A model generated the notes under the pieces. The model did no database searches. It saw only the letters and a list, made by a program, of their open reading frames with translations, and was not told where the DNA came from. From Pycnopodia helianthoides (taxonomy: Eukaryota > Echinodermata > Asteroidea > Forcipulatida > Asteriidae), in assembly GCA_032158295.1 (NCBI GenBank), contig CM063247.1, positions 13,064,399 through 13,128,398 of the forward strand: a DNA stretch of 64,000 bases. Reading direction: 5' to 3'. Shown here piece by piece: positions 1 to 11,735 of the stretch (position 1 is its first letter; each line of letters opens with the position of its first letter). The position numbers and the translations under genes were made by a program.

Positions 1-23
1 TAAGAGATAAAATGTCAAAAATC

Positions 24-692
24 AGTTTTTGGGGGGACATTTTATCTTTTACCAGTTTGGGATCACTCATTATCTCACTGCGTCAAACATGTCAAATTGT
101 GGCACACTCAGTAAAGTAAAATCTTATGGCTGCTGTAGAAAGTTAAGTTATTGCTTTTAGGATGATTTACTCTAACAAATTCTTGTACAGCTGTTTGACC
201 AGTTACGGATAATTGACCAGTTCCGGATCACTTCAACTTTGCAATAGCCACATTATAAGTAAACTACTTCTCACATGGCCTGTTTCTGTTGATACATGTA
301 GAGAGGATAGTATCCAATAAACCAACAAACCCAAAATAAAAATACCAAACATCATCTACAAATAAATTATGGCTATTTTTTAAAAGTTTGTATGCGCTAA
401 TGATCAATATGAAAAAAGAATAGAACGTTGTTAAAACTTCTCACCATTCAAGTTTGAATGCCAGGGTGAATAACATTTATGTAAAATGCTAATAATTTGT
501 AGGAACAATTTCACATAAATACTGAGCAGTTGTCTGTTTTAAAAATTTTATTAGATAAACTTACAAATTTAGTTTTTGGGGGCATCAACCTTTGACCAGT
601 TCAGGATCACTCAACATCTCGCTGCGTCAGTTGGTGGCGCACTCAGTTAGGTAAAATTGTATGACTGTTGTAGAAAGTTTAGTTATTGCTGT
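24..692 (+). repeat. Diverged direct repeat pair (24-160 and 570-692)
   Basis: Two copies of about 125-135 bp lie 540 bp apart in the same orientation. Both run from a G-rich stretch (agtttttgggggg) through 'accagtt.ggatcactca' and 'ctcgctgcgtca' to 'tgtagaaagtt.agttattgct'. They differ by scattered substitutions and small indels. A third fragment of the motif (gaccagttccggatcact) lies near 210. No reading frame is conserved. It is an old duplication or part of a dispersed repeat. Confidence 0.6.
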
Positions 693-695
693 TAA

Positions 696-1047
696 AGGCA
701 GAGTATACTTTTGGTAATTGTCAAAAGACTAGTATTCTCACTTGGTGTATACCAACATCTGTGACAATTTGGGCTCAATTGGTCATCAAAGTTGCAAGAA
801 AATAGTTAAAGAAAAAACACCCTTGTTGCATAGAATTGTGTGCTTTCAAATTGCCTGAGAAAGGCTTCATGCCTAGAGCCTTTCTCAGATTCAAATATTT
901 CCCGTGAGAAATTACCTCTTTCTCAAAAACTACATCACTTCGGATGGAGTCGTTTCTCACAATGTTTTACACTATCAGCAGCTCGTCTCAAGTGCTCCTT
1001 AACAAGTTTTTATGGTAATGAGTAATTACCAAAGGTATCCACTTCCT
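696..1047. mobile_element. TTAA-flanked non-autonomous DNA element, family A, copy 1
   Basis: This 352-bp element is bracketed by TTAA at 692-695 and 1048-1051. Its ends are AAAGGCAGAGTATAC... and ...GGTATCCACTTCCT. The body matches the element at 45,924-46,292 and the fragment at about 57,265-57,455, with shared blocks such as 'gggctcaattggtcatc', 'gagaaattacctcttt' and 'cgtttctcacaatgtttta'. TTAA duplication is typical of piggyBac-type transposition, so a piggyBac-mobilised MITE is the best guess. There is no coding capacity; the short frames inside are not genes. Confidence 0.75.
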
Positions 1048-1051
1048 TTAA

Positions 1052-2782
1052 GATACTTTACTTAACAAAATTCTTGTAGTACTATTAATAATATTGGGTT
1101 TTTTTGTGAGAAAATGAAACTTAAAGGAGAGAGTTGCGATTGTAAGAATGGATATTTGGGTCAATGTTGTTTTTTCGGAACGCTTTACTTTTTCATTTGC
1201 CTGCACTGTTTTGTGTTTTTGTTGCCGTTTGTGCATTGCTGTTGAAGACACGTACATGACATTTGCTGGAGAAAGGAAGTTTATGTCAATGCCAACACTC
1301 TCTTCTGATGAAGTTGGTTGCCTGCTTGGGAGACAGTTTTATGGGATTTTTATGAACGAGGCGGGGGGGGGGGTATGGGTGTGCATTAGACAGTTATACA
1401 AGTTAGAGGGCACGCTACTGAGTCTGAATCAATTGATCCAAAACTGGTCAAACGGGTGATGATACTTTTCCCAAACCAAAGCCTCTTCAAACATGTTCAA
1501 AAGTATCGATTTGTTTTTGTCAATGGGGGATACTTTGTGAGTTTTATGACATGTTCAGGTAAACTGATCAACTTAAAAAAACTAGTATAAACTAGAAATT
1601 GCACAATTAAAGTGCACTTTTCAACTTTTATAGTTTACATTTTTTCTGACTTATATTTTTCCTGACATGTTTGGAGGGGCGAAATCAAGCATAAAAATCA
1701 AGGGCTTACTTAAACTGTCAAAAGGCAGACAGGTCAATGTCATGACTGTAAAACTAAAACAAGTAAAAGAAAGTTTATGCGCCGAACAAGTGTTTGCGCA
1801 GCGGTTTTACACAAAAAATGCAATCTTAAACACATTTTTGGGCAAGTCTGAATGAAAAAAAGTGCACATGTTTGACTTTTTTACTCACGAATGACGACCT
1901 CTTCAGGGCGGGCCCTTGTGTGGCCTCCAACCGTCTCAGTCATTGGACAAAAAAGATGCAATTCTGTGTCCACACCGACACCGCAATCCCGGTGAAAGCC
2001 AGTCACACACGACTCCCAGACTCCGCTCCGTCGCTCTCATTCAAAGGAAAATTCATACAGGCAGAGACTTTCTTCAAAGTCCCCAAAACAAAACTTTTTT
2101 TATTGTGCTTGGTTGAAAAACTTCAGAACAAATTTTTAGATACAAAAAGTACTTCTTAATTTTGGTAGACTAAGTTTTGGTAGCGGACCAAAACTCGTAC
2201 AGGTCCGTCCCCGATGACATCCAGCTAATTAATGGTGAAGGCGGCAAACAAATTTACCAAAATTGTGAACCTTCTGGCTTTACAGGTGGCGTAGGTATAT
2301 TTTCTATACAAAAAAAAGAAAGTGACGGATTAAAATTAATCCGCGATCTTAATTTTTTCATCTTCCTGATTTTTATAGGCAATATTTTTGCAATTATGTA
2401 GTTAATAATTAACAGTTTCAATAAAAAACACTATTCTTCACATTTTCTTCCAGTAATTTCACATTTTTATGTGTTCCCACTGCTCTATTTTGTTTAAGTT
2501 CGGAAAGAAGTGACCAGTTTATTACGTCATCTTGAATTACTTTGATTGGTTGGAACTTGTGACAGGCTGCCGGGCTCATTTACTTATTAACTTTGGCAGA
2601 CGATAGTCTTCGAAGAGCTTGCTCGGCATTTACGTCATGCATGCGCAGGGACGGATGCATGATGGGATAGGATGGGACTACATTGCTGCTGTTCGGCGCA
2701 ATGCGCATTTTTTCAGAACACAGCATTCATGTGCATGTATAACATGTACATGTATAACATGTACATATACACGTGTAAACCT
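1052..2782. other. Non-coding stretch, no gene recognised
   Basis: I found no frame with a recognisable domain here. The open frames are short and lack support. A G10 run lies near 1,362-1,372, and short (acatgtat)-type repeats precede the hairpin element near 2,735-2,775. Confidence 0.5.
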
Positions 2783-2894
2783 GGGGTGCGTTTTCGCGGC
2801 CGTAGCCAATAACTGTTTCAGTCATTACCCAGTGATTAACCAATGGCCAAGTCAACCGAAACAGTTATTGGTTACGACCGCGAAAACGCACCCC
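2783..2894. mobile_element. Compact hairpin element (MITE-like), 37-bp arms
   Basis: The left arm 2783-2819 and right arm 2858-2894 are reverse complements with 2 mismatches in 37 positions, separated by a 38-bp loop. The outer arm sequence starts GGGGTGCGTTTTCGCGG and continues into 'CCAATAACTGTTTC'. It has no coding potential. Such a compact perfect hairpin is typical of a foldback MITE. I could not define a target-site duplication. Confidence 0.7.
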
Positions 2895-3103
2895 TGTTGC
2901 TCTCGTAAGGTTGACGATTATACTGTAAGCCGCGCCCCTCACATTTACTGGCTCCAATTATTGCCTTCGAAGCCCATTATGAGTTGTACTTGACTGGTTT
3001 TTCTTTGATGATTTTTGCTAAGAAAAGTTTAATAATTGAACTTCCGGCTACAATTTAGGCCTGTAACTCGAGCAAATATCACCCATTCAAAAGCATTTCT
3101 TAA

Positions 3104-3478
3104 AGGCACATGACAGAATAGGTAATTGTAAAAAATACTTTTGATCACAGATTTACATAAAACTTACACGGTCTAATGATGATGATAGTAGAAAACATCC
3201 CTCGAAATATTTCTGTCTGAAATGCCATATTTGATGAGAAATGAATAAACTAATTTTCCGATTGGAGTTTATCGCTCAGTGAGCGTTTTATTCATTTGTT
3301 GAATCTGTATGATTTCATGCAAATGTGTAATCGGTTTTTCACTATTTTCTCGTGACCCAGATGGCTGATCGATCTCAAACTTCTACAGGTTTGTCAGTTT
3401 ATGTTTATGGTGGATTATATAAAGTGCTTACACTGCAGCAACTGTTTTGTTAGCAAAAACCAATTCTGTAATGTTCCT
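3104..3478 (-). mobile_element. TTAA-flanked non-autonomous DNA element, family B, copy 1
   Basis: This 375-bp element lies between TTAA at 3100-3103 and 3479-3482. Its ends are AGGCACATGACAGAATAGGT and the reverse complement of AGGAACATTACAGAATTGGT. Over its whole length it matches the inverted copy at 21,382-21,773, with shared blocks such as 'agaaaacatccctcgaaatatt', 'cactattttctcgtgaccca' and 'tacaggtttgtcagtttatg'. It is probably mobilised by a piggyBac-like transposase because of the TTAA site. The strand is given only relative to copy 2. Confidence 0.8.
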
Positions 3479-3925
3479 TTAAGAAAGAAACTATTATTTT
3501 AGAGAAGACCTTAGTCTTTGAAGAATGTATGTAAAAGCCAAGTCCAATTATTAAACTTTTCCATTGCATATCATCAAAGGAAAAATACAAGTTCTATGCT
3601 TCTGATCATTGGATGGGGCCAGTTTGTGTGAAGTGGGCGTGGCTTAAAGTGGAAATTGGTAGTAATGTGCGCGAAAACTAATAAAAACTGAATTGAGAAG
3701 TTTGCACAGGGTGCATTTTTTTTAGTCGAGTGACCAAAACATGAGGCAGAGCATGCGGCATGCACTCAGGGGGCGCGATAAAACCAAACAGAATAATTTT
3801 GAATGTTATTGGGTTGCAATGTTTACTTATAGAAAAACAACAACATCATCGAACAAAAAAACAACAGCAGCATGATATTGCAGCAGCAACAAACAGTAAT
3901 CGACTCACAACAAATATATTATTCC

Positions 3926-4076
3926 ATGTGTTGCATATTGCCTGTTACTGGTATTCAGCTGTTGTTTGCTTATCCTGAAAATCACGTGAAAATTTGGTTG
4001 GTAATCCTGTTTTTATCAATGAAGAAATTTCATGCTAAGCAAATTGTTGTGCTTAGCAGCTCTATGAAATTGGGCC
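3926..4076 (+). mobile_element. Half copy of the GGCCCAATTTC foldback element
   Basis: This matches the right half of the complete 240-bp element at 22,334-22,573 almost base for base, from 'atgtgttgcatattgcctg' to the terminal '...gaaattgggcc'. The left arm is absent, so it is a truncated copy. A frame reads through both copies, but only because they are the same repeat; it is not a gene. Confidence 0.8.
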
Positions 4077-4079
4077 CAG

Positions 4080-7000
4080 ATCACGGCGTCATGCCAAAAA
4101 GCAGGGGGGGGGGGTGGACGCGACGACAAAAAGTACGCCACCAACGTTGATACTTGTCTCAATCATGAGCATGCAAGCAACCGATAGATGGATTGCAGTC
4201 GAGTCACTAGTAATACTAGTACTAGGCCTACTACTAGCGTGCGTTTGTGGAGCTGCCAGTACTATTGGGCGATACAATTCTATTCAAACGTTTACATTTA
4301 TAACTACAAATATCAGTTGGTGAGAACGAACAGATTTTTAAAATTGTTTACAAATGGCAAAGAGAACTACTTGCTCTTTTCATAAGTTGAACAAACTCAG
4401 GGGTAGGACGTGAAGTTTTTTTTCAGGATAGAGGGTCTTTTTGGCACTGCTGGAGGGCTGTCTACTTTTTTCTATCTCCATGGTAATTGTACTACTCGCT
4501 GCTCGCCGAAAAAGCAGTCACCGGCGTATCACTGTTTTTATTCATGTTGCCTTCTCTACTTTTTGCTGGGACGATGAGTCTTTGGACTTAATTACTAAAT
4601 AGTGCGTAATTTACCTTACATTCACGTTAATTGAACTTGGTATCCCGATTTTTTTTTTCTGACGTTACGGTAAAGAGCAACCCCTATTTTTAAACGAACG
4701 GCTCCAACTGGAACGACTGCCGGACGGACGGCCGTCGGGATCACGCTAAATCGTGTCCACCGGCGTGCTAAAAGTTATGGGTGACGTCACCGGGCATTTA
4801 TGCACTGTGTACGCCGTACTAGTACTAGTACTACACTACACTGACTAGTACTTGAGTACTTACTGATCTTATCGTACGAGTGCTTTTTCGCCTGGCAACG
4901 CACAACCCTCTTATGGCTTGCAGAAGAACCTTCTCCGTAATTCCCGCTCCTCAAATACTCGATTATGTGATTGCTTTTTTCACAATACTGTCGTAGACGA
5001 TTAACTCGTTCACCACTTAATTTACTTGTGGATGGACGCCGCCATGACAGCTACAAGCTCGAGCAAAACAGTCGACTCAGCCAGGCACTAAAATCGACTA
5101 CTTTCGCTTGCTGTGCGCAGGTATGGCATGACGTAATACTACCGTATTTGGTAGTCCGGAGCTTTTAGCACACTGTACATCCGAGTCCGCGACACCGGGT
5201 TGACAAACATGGACGTGGGTGGGCTTAAAATTACACGGGCCAACTTACAAGAAACTTTACACAATGGATTGCTACCCCTCACGGTTTCTTTGTTCTAGTG
5301 TTACCCAACAGGGGATTTCCCCAGAAAAGGGAATAGTACTAGAACAACACTGGCTGGACCCCGTAACCATGGAGAATGGACGCCGTAACTGCCACGTAAG
5401 GGCGTCCACGTCTTTGGGAGGTGGTAGGAGGCTGGAAACACGATACGCTCATCCGTCTTTTGCCAAAATCTACAGTATTTCGAAAAATTTAGTTTTATCC
5501 CTTTAGTCCCTGCACCGCCCAAGTTTTCAAGACTCTTGCAGTAAATTATTAGAATCGTGGTTCAAAATATTTTAAAACATACCCAGTAGAACAAATGTAC
5601 ACAGCAAAGTAGATATTTATACACATGGTGTTACCGCAAACCTAATATATATTGATACCCAGGCTTGACAGTTACGTACAGTTGTCGTTCTTTTCGTTAA
5701 TATTGCCATTTATTAACATAAAAGTATATGCAATAAAATTTACGACATCGCACACACATACTTACACAATGGCACTTATGGGGTTCTGGATTGTGGGGTA
5801 CCGATGTCAGTACAGAATGAACCTTGTGGGCCCCTACTTATGGGGTACTAATAAATACCCCATAGAGTAGTTATGAATGAATAGTTGTGTAACTGACAGT
5901 AAACTGAAGTTAACTAGAAGCTTTCACGTTTTTCCTGTTGGATAAAATGGTTGATAATGTGATAGTTCTTTGGTCAAGTTCGAATGATGCACATCATTGT
6001 GCAATACTTCCTGTTCCAAGTTATAATTGATGAATAATGAATATAACCCATTATATATTAATCTCATATTTATATCAAAAATTCAGACTTACTTAAAAAC
6101 AATACAAATACAGCAGGGCACAATGAAAGAAACTTTTGTTTTGGGATCAATTTTCATACAAATGACAAGTGATTTCCTTCATCAACAGAAAATCACTGAA
6201 CAATATTAATAAGCACCAAGATACAAACAAAATGTTGAACAAGTAATAACTTTTATTGAACTAATATCCTAAAAAAGATAACATGTAAAACAAGTGGTGA
6301 TGTCAGATGTTAATGCAATAAAGAATACATTCATTGAAAGAAAATTCTACTCTCGAATCTATTTATTTCTCAAACCCTTATCGTTTTCTTGTTTTTGCAT
6401 CATTAACAAATGTAACATATGTGTTTACATCTCAAGAGTTTTGAGAAGTTGTGGCATTTATTCCAGACTTCAAAACAAAACACAATGTTAATCCTGCTCT
6501 CATACAGTTTTTCAATTGTTCCTTTAAGACATTCGGAAATTACCAAAGAGACACATATTAAAAATAACCCAAACATTTTACAGCCTTTTGGGAAGAGTAT
6601 CATAGCACAAAAAAGTGAGTTTTCAAATCTCCCTTGGAGTTTACCCCTGAGATTTGGAAATATATGTACCCCTACAACTTCCTTCAAACTCAGACAAATA
6701 CATTTTTTAAAAGTCTCAAAAGCCAAATTTCAGGCTGTTTTACAGCCTCCCCCCCCCCCCGGGAAGTTTGTCAGTTTGTGGTGACACTATTTGAAAACAG
6801 TCTCCTATAGTTAACTGTGGTTGTGAAATGTGCTGTAAACACCAGCTCTTCACAGAAACACCACAACTCATCACAGATTGTTTTAAGCTCACTGTTCTCG
6901 TCATGCAGTTTCAAACCTAACAATATGAACATGTGGTTAAAACGCCCCTTTGGAGGGTCGCAAACCCCAAATTACTTGGACTTTTCCTCAGATATTTGAA

Positions 7001-7379
7001 AGAGTTTGAAAGATGTGGCTATGTTTTCAACAAATTCCAGCCAATTCTGAGAGGTTACCTTAGACAACTTGACTACACTGATTTGTTATGGTTTACAAGT
7101 CAATAAACAAATAACAAGCCCCCCCAAAAAATCATGTTGATTTTAAAAGTCGGCTTGTATTGTTTCTTTTCATAAATTTGTTTTTGTACCCAGTTAAACA
7201 ATTTAAAATAAACTAATGAATAGGTATTTTAAAATAATTTAACAACGAACAGGAAAAAATTGACAGTGATTTGAGCCCGTGTTTTTCAGATGGACCTGCT
7301 TACATTTTACTAAGTTGTCTATCTAGATGTTTGAAGTCTCCCATGTTTTTCACTATTCTTGTTGTGGGTTTTTTCATCC
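4080..7379. other. Non-coding stretch with simple motifs
   Basis: No exon, RNA gene or complete element was recognised. Visible items are clusters of the hexamer ACTAGT (4,204-4,240 and 4,818-4,856), a small hairpin (ttatggggta/taccccataga) near 5,838-5,868, a C10 run near 6,750 and AT-rich sequence from 6,030 on. The open frames of 60-120 codons are unsupported. Confidence 0.45.
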
Positions 7380-8275
7380 ACATCAACGGTTTACGAGTCG
7401 TATAAGATTGCTTTTTTTGCAAACTTGTGTCAAGAAAAATATAACAAAATAGAATCTTAATCAACTGTTTAAAAGTCAGTTTAAGATTGCTTGTTTTGCA
7501 AACTTGTAATAAGAAAAATTAAATTAAATAAAAATCCTAATCAACTGTTTACAAGTCGGTATGAATTCGCTTCATTTGTAAACTTATTGCATATCCAGTA
7601 GCAAAATTTGGTAAAGTAATCATCAACTTCTACAAGTCAGTAAAGGAATGCTTGTTTTGCAAACTTTTCCGGATCAGGAAAAACAAAATCAAAGAAAATA
7701 AAATCCTCATAAACTGTTTACAAGTCAGTATGAAATCGCTTTGTTTGTAAACTTTAAAAAAAAAATTGTAAAGTAATCATCAACTGTTTACAGGTCAGTA
7801 TAAATTTATTATATTTTTTTACAAACTTTTCTTGTATCCAGTAACAAAATTAAACACAGTCAAAATCAACCATAAAAATGGTTCTTTTGCAAGCCCCTTT
7901 TTGTATCCATAAACATTATAAATAAAAATCTTAATCAATTGTTTACAAGTCAGAATAAAACTTTTGCAAGTGTTTTTTATCAAATAAAAAAATAAAAAAT
8001 TCTCATCAACTGTAAAATATTGCTTTTTTTTGCTAGCTTGATTGCATCCAGAACCAAATTAAATTAAATTTCAAGTCAGTATAAAATTGTTTTCTCTTAC
8101 AAACTTGTTTGTATCCATTAACAAAGTGAATAAACTCCTAATCAACTGTTTTCAAATAAGAATATAATTGCTTCTTTTGCAAACCTTCTGTATCCAAGAA
8201 CAAAATAACTGTAAATTCTAACTAACTGTTTAGAAGTCAGTATAAAATTGCTTCTTTTGCTTAACTTTTTTTCCC
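7380..8275 (+). repeat. Degenerate tandem repeat, period about 75-90 bp
   Basis: Around ten diverged units share the core 'caactgtttacaagtcagtataaaattgcttcttttgcaaactt' (broken here by many changes), followed by 'tgtatccagtaacaaaat'. Recognisable cores start near 7386, 7462, 7540, 7621, 7708, 7780, 7935, 8070, 8140 and 8220. Spacing is irregular, as expected of an old minisatellite. It is AT-rich and non-coding. Confidence 0.65.
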
Positions 8276-8497
8276 CAGTTCTAAAATAAATGAAATACAA
8301 ATAAATCGTAAGTAATTACTGCTTCTCATGCTAATTTTGTTTTGCATACAACAATCAACACAAAAGACCTGAAGTCAGCCTAATATTTACAGAGAACCAT
8401 GAGTGCCATACCACTTCTGAAGATGATAGTATAGTTTTTCTGAATCGTTCTGGATAAGTTGTCCATAGACTTATGGACCTATACAAACTCTGCTTTC

Positions 8498-8836
8498 TTA
8501 GCTAAATTGATCAATCATTGACATGCTGGCATAATTTTCTGTTCGCTGGAGGTGTGTAATTAGCCAGATAATCAAACTCTTACAAACTGTCATACATACA
8601 TATCGCTTTTTTGTTTTGTCTCTGATGTTCGCAGTTATCATTGTTTTCACCTTGTACTTGACATCACGCCATGACCTGCTGTTTAGATGTGGCGTCGCTT
8701 TTTCTTTGCAGGCTTCACAATCTGACTTGCCAGGCACCTTTTCACTTTTTATGAATAAATGAAGCCCAAGCCAAACAGCGGGTGTTTCTTCTTTGTTCCA
8801 TGGCCTTCGGTCATAAAATTTTCCAGAATGATCTAT
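8498..8836 (-). CDS. Last exon of the zinc-finger/recombinase-like gene
   Basis: On the minus strand an acceptor (ttaatttctatag) precedes an open frame that runs to a stop at 8498. Joined in phase 1 to the 42-nt exon at 10,894-10,935 it reads D-HSGKFYDRRPWNKEE, then a segment with KVPGKSDCEAC and SRSWRDVKYKVKTMI. From memory, a large family of uncharacterised multicopy proteins in fish, corals and other invertebrates ends in the same way: an RRPW start, VPGK..C..C, and R.W.D.KY.V. I infer this is the C-terminal exon of that family. Residues after KTKKRY are less certain and may be read-through. The exon itself has no frameshift. Confidence 0.7.
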   Translation of the reverse strand: MDHSGKFYDRRPWNKEETPAVWLGLHLFIKSEKVPGKSDCEACKEKATPHLNSRSWRDVKYKVKTMITANIRDKTKKRYVCMTVCKSLIIWLITHLQRTENYASMSMIDQFS

Positions 8837-9300
8837 AGAAATTAAACATGAAAATATGTACATAAAACACTTTTGTATGCCTTTTAACAGAGTTTTTTCA
8901 CAGATACTGATATGTCCTGTATGGAGTGGAAAACTTAAAGGAACACACCAGGCTTTGTCATATTTGGTACCTGCATGTATTAAAAAGCACAATATGCCAA
9001 ATGAAGCCACGGTGCCCCTTAAAGACAAGAAGTTTTTTTCCTTTGTGACTTGACTGAATTTTGCATTAATCAAAATCCTGCTTACTAGTTTGAATGAAAT
9101 GATTTATTATTTCAGAGGGCCACTACAATGACTTTGCAAAGCCATCTCCATGTATCTGACGAGACACTAATAAGTTTTAGTTGTGCATGTTTTCACTGCA
9201 TTAACCTCTGTTTTCCTTCTAATAAGGAGTAAATTTAAGCTGTGTGGCAACTTTGCTCATGTCAGCTAGCCCTGATACAGAAACCCTCTAAAAAAATCCA

Positions 9301-9612
9301 GTAATTGCAACAATCTAAGTGGGAAAATTGGACTTGTTTTACTAGCTTGTGGTGGTGTAGGCAGAATTATTGTGTGCAGGTTTGCCCTATTTGCATGGAA
9401 AAACCAATGTCATTCTAATTCGTTAGTGATTCCATTAAAGATTGTTCCATTAAAGATTGTTATCGGTAATTGCAACAATCTCAGTGGGAAAATTGAACTT
9501 GTTTTACTAGCTTGTGGTGGTGTAGGCAGAATTATTGTGTGCAGGTGTTCCCTATTTGCATGGAAAAACCAATGTCATTCTAATTCATTAGTGATTCCAT
9601 TAAAGATTGTTA
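9301..9612 (+). repeat. Two-copy tandem duplication of about 150-165 bp
   Basis: The unit starting 'gtaattgcaacaatct.agtgg' occurs at 9301-9462 and again at 9466-9612. The copies are more than 95% identical over 'cttgttttactagcttgtggtgg', 'gcatggaaaaaccaatgtc' and 'tagtgattccattaaagattgtt'. The first copy ends with an extra short duplication of 'ccattaaagattgtt'. It lies inside the intron of the minus-strand gene and is non-coding. Confidence 0.8.
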
Positions 9613-9726
9613 CATGTAGCTTTGGTGGGTTTGGTTCTTTTACCCACTACTGAAGTTCATGACTGTTTGTTTCATAAAGCCTCACACACTTGCAATAACG
9701 TTGTCTTGTTTATTCTTTCTTAAAGA

Positions 9727-10152
9727 TAGAGAGTCAGTTGATGCATTGAGCCAAATAGAGTTTGATTTGGCACAATCCATTTCAGATCCCCACCCCCATT
9801 CACAAATGAGCTGCTGAGTGTGTGGTCTCATCCTCAAAATGAACATAAGCTATCCATTGATGTCCAATGTGATAATGATGATACATGTACATGTACTGAA
9901 GCAAATCTATTTCATTGTTTTTCTCAATCACCTATATTGTGGTTATTTGTAACTTTTCTTTATATCACATTGAACATCAATGGATAGCTTATTCCTTCAT
10001 TTTGAGGATGAGACCACACATTTGTAACAATCACTTGATCACTTGTTTTGGGGACTCAGCAGCTCTTTTGTGACTGCAAGGGGGGGGATCTGAAATGGAT
10101 TGTGCCAAATCAGCCACTATTTGGCTCAATGCAACAACCGACTCTGTCTTTG
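9727..10152. mobile_element. Foldback element with long inverted arms
   Basis: The left arm (about 9727-9880) starts 'agagagtcagttgatgcattgagccaaatag', broken by a few mismatches, and includes 'tttggcacaatccatttcagatcccc' and 'tgtggtctcatcctcaaaatga'. The right arm (about 9955-10,152) carries the same blocks inverted, with a 40-bp stretch present only on the right. The centre is unique, AT-rich sequence. It is a non-autonomous foldback DNA element. No convincing target duplication was found. Its right end touches the hAT-like element at 10,155. Confidence 0.75.
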
Positions 10153-10154
10153 AC

Positions 10155-10633
10155 CAGTGGCGGCACCAGACCTGTTAATCTGGGGGGCAAGAGGGGGGAA
10201 ACTTAAATTTAGGGGGAGCAAACAAAAGTCTATAATGTACTGTATAAGCCTACAATTCACTCCAGAAATAAGATTTTGCACTGTGTGAATGTGACGTGTT
10301 GTGCGAACTGCGTGTACAATGGCTGCTTACGGTTTTGGGCAGACAATGCATTTCTATTTATAGCAAGTTTCCAAGCTTGTACAGATAAATAAATCCACAT
10401 TTTATTAACATTGCCGGAGATGGAAAGTGTATTGGGCTTTTTTTGATGGTGCCAGCTAATTATGATGGATGAAATTGAGTTTATTATTTACAGCGCAAAC
10501 AACATTGTAACAAAATGGGTGCAATCGTTTGGGATTAAACTCAATTTCCGCCATCGGGGAAAAAACTGGGGGGGGGGGCAAAAAAATTACTGGGGGGCAT
10601 TTCCCCCCCCCCCCCCCCGTAGCGCCGCCGCTG
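10155..10633. mobile_element. hAT-like non-autonomous element with 8-bp target duplication
   Basis: The ends are CAGTGGCGGCAC and, inverted, CAGCGGCGGCGC. An 8-bp direct repeat TCTTTGAC lies immediately outside (10,147-10,154 and 10,634-10,641). An 8-bp duplication with CAG-type ends fits the hAT superfamily. The 479-bp body has G- and C-homopolymers and no transposase. It inserted at the very edge of the foldback element to its left, so it is younger than that element. Confidence 0.8.
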
Positions 10634-10893
10634 TCTTTGACATGATAGCAAACACTGAATATTGAAACAACAGATGAGTGCCCCTCATGCCACATGGAAC
10701 TGTTCCCACATGATTGTTCTTAATTTGAACCCCATATTCACATGTACATGTATAAAGTTAACTGGTTATGAACTGAATTCCAAACTGAATATTTGTTAAA
10801 GGGTTTTTTCGCAAAACGATTTAGTGTGTGAAATGGTGCAAGAACACAATTTAAAATTTTTAAACAAGTTTCAACCACAAAATGCAGCTTTAC

Positions 10894-10935
10894 CTTGTTC
10901 TTCTGTGTCTGAGTCAATACCTGGCAGAGGAATAT
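10894..10935 (-). CDS. 42-nt small exon of the zinc-finger/recombinase-like gene
   Basis: On the minus strand, 'gctatttttcatacag' precedes 42 nt that end in ACAAG followed by the donor gtaaag. Read in phase 1-1 it gives D-IPLPGIDSDTEEQ. It joins in frame after ...SLDEINLE from the exon at 12,323-12,878 and before D-HSGKFYDRRPW of the exon at 8,498-8,836. Both borders and both phases agree, which is the main evidence, since the exon is too short to be found by frame alone. The peptide is an acidic linker between the recombinase-like part and the last exon. Confidence 0.7.
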
Positions 10936-11399
10936 CTGTATGAAAAATAGCAACAAATAATTAGTATTATGTGTAACAATAACAGTTTCTCATGCCAAGT
11001 AAGAAACCCAAAACCAGGGTTCTGCCTAGAAATCGTTCAGTGCTGAGGAAAAATACGGGGCGGGACTAAAACTTTTCATAATGACTTTTTACATGCCTTA
11101 TGATACAATACATATAATAACAATAAACTGCAGTCTCTAATAAGCAAAATGGAACTTAACTTTAAAAATTTTGAAAAAAAAATTCCAGCACCAAGCACTG
11201 TGGGCAGGCACCAGCAAAATAGTAATACATTCAGAAACTTTTGCATATGTGCCCTTGGGCATGACACTTAGACTACATGTACAACTGCTTTCTTCAATAG
11301 GGTTAGAGGCCTTGCCTTGACATGAAATAGAGCTACAATCTCTGGTCCTATACAGTGCTGTGAAAAGACTGAGATGTCTGCCTACGAACACCGAACTCA

Positions 11400-11735
11400 A
11401 GCTCTGGTGTTTCTGTTCAGCAGAGTGTGGGTTCGAGTCCCGGTCGTGACACTTGTGTCCCTGAGCAAGACAGTTAACTCTAATTGCTTCTCTTCACCCA
11501 GGGGTAAAAGGGGTACCTGTGAGGGCCGAGATGGTTCTTGTGATTGATTTTGCTTAGTAGCGCATATTTGTTGCACAGGCTGTATACTCCCCGGGAAGCT
11601 GTGATGGTTTGGGGAATGAAACAATGGCCCAGTGACCAGGGGTAATAATGTTGGAAGTGCTTTGAGACGCCCTTCAGGTGTGTAAAGCGCTATATAAAAA
11701 AACATCTATTATTATTATTATTATTATTGTTACTA
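11400..11735 (+). repeat. tRNA-related SINE with LINE-like tail and (TTA)n
   Basis: A B-box-like segment, gtgggttcgagtcccggtc (GGTTCGAGTCC), lies near 11,428-11,446. It is followed by 'ttgtgtccctgagcaagaca', a central domain common in deuterostome SINEs, then 'cacccaggggtaaaaggggtacctg'. The 3' end, 'gctttgagacgcccttcaggtgtgtaaagcgctatataaa', resembles CR1/L2 LINE tails and ends in (ATT)n at about 11,707-11,736. I see no clear A box, so the head may be truncated or diverged. Confidence 0.75.

Noticed and set aside
2177..2401. 74-codon frame ending in a hydrophobic stretch
   Set aside because: The hydrophobic end arises from AT-rich sequence; no acceptor or supporting neighbour.
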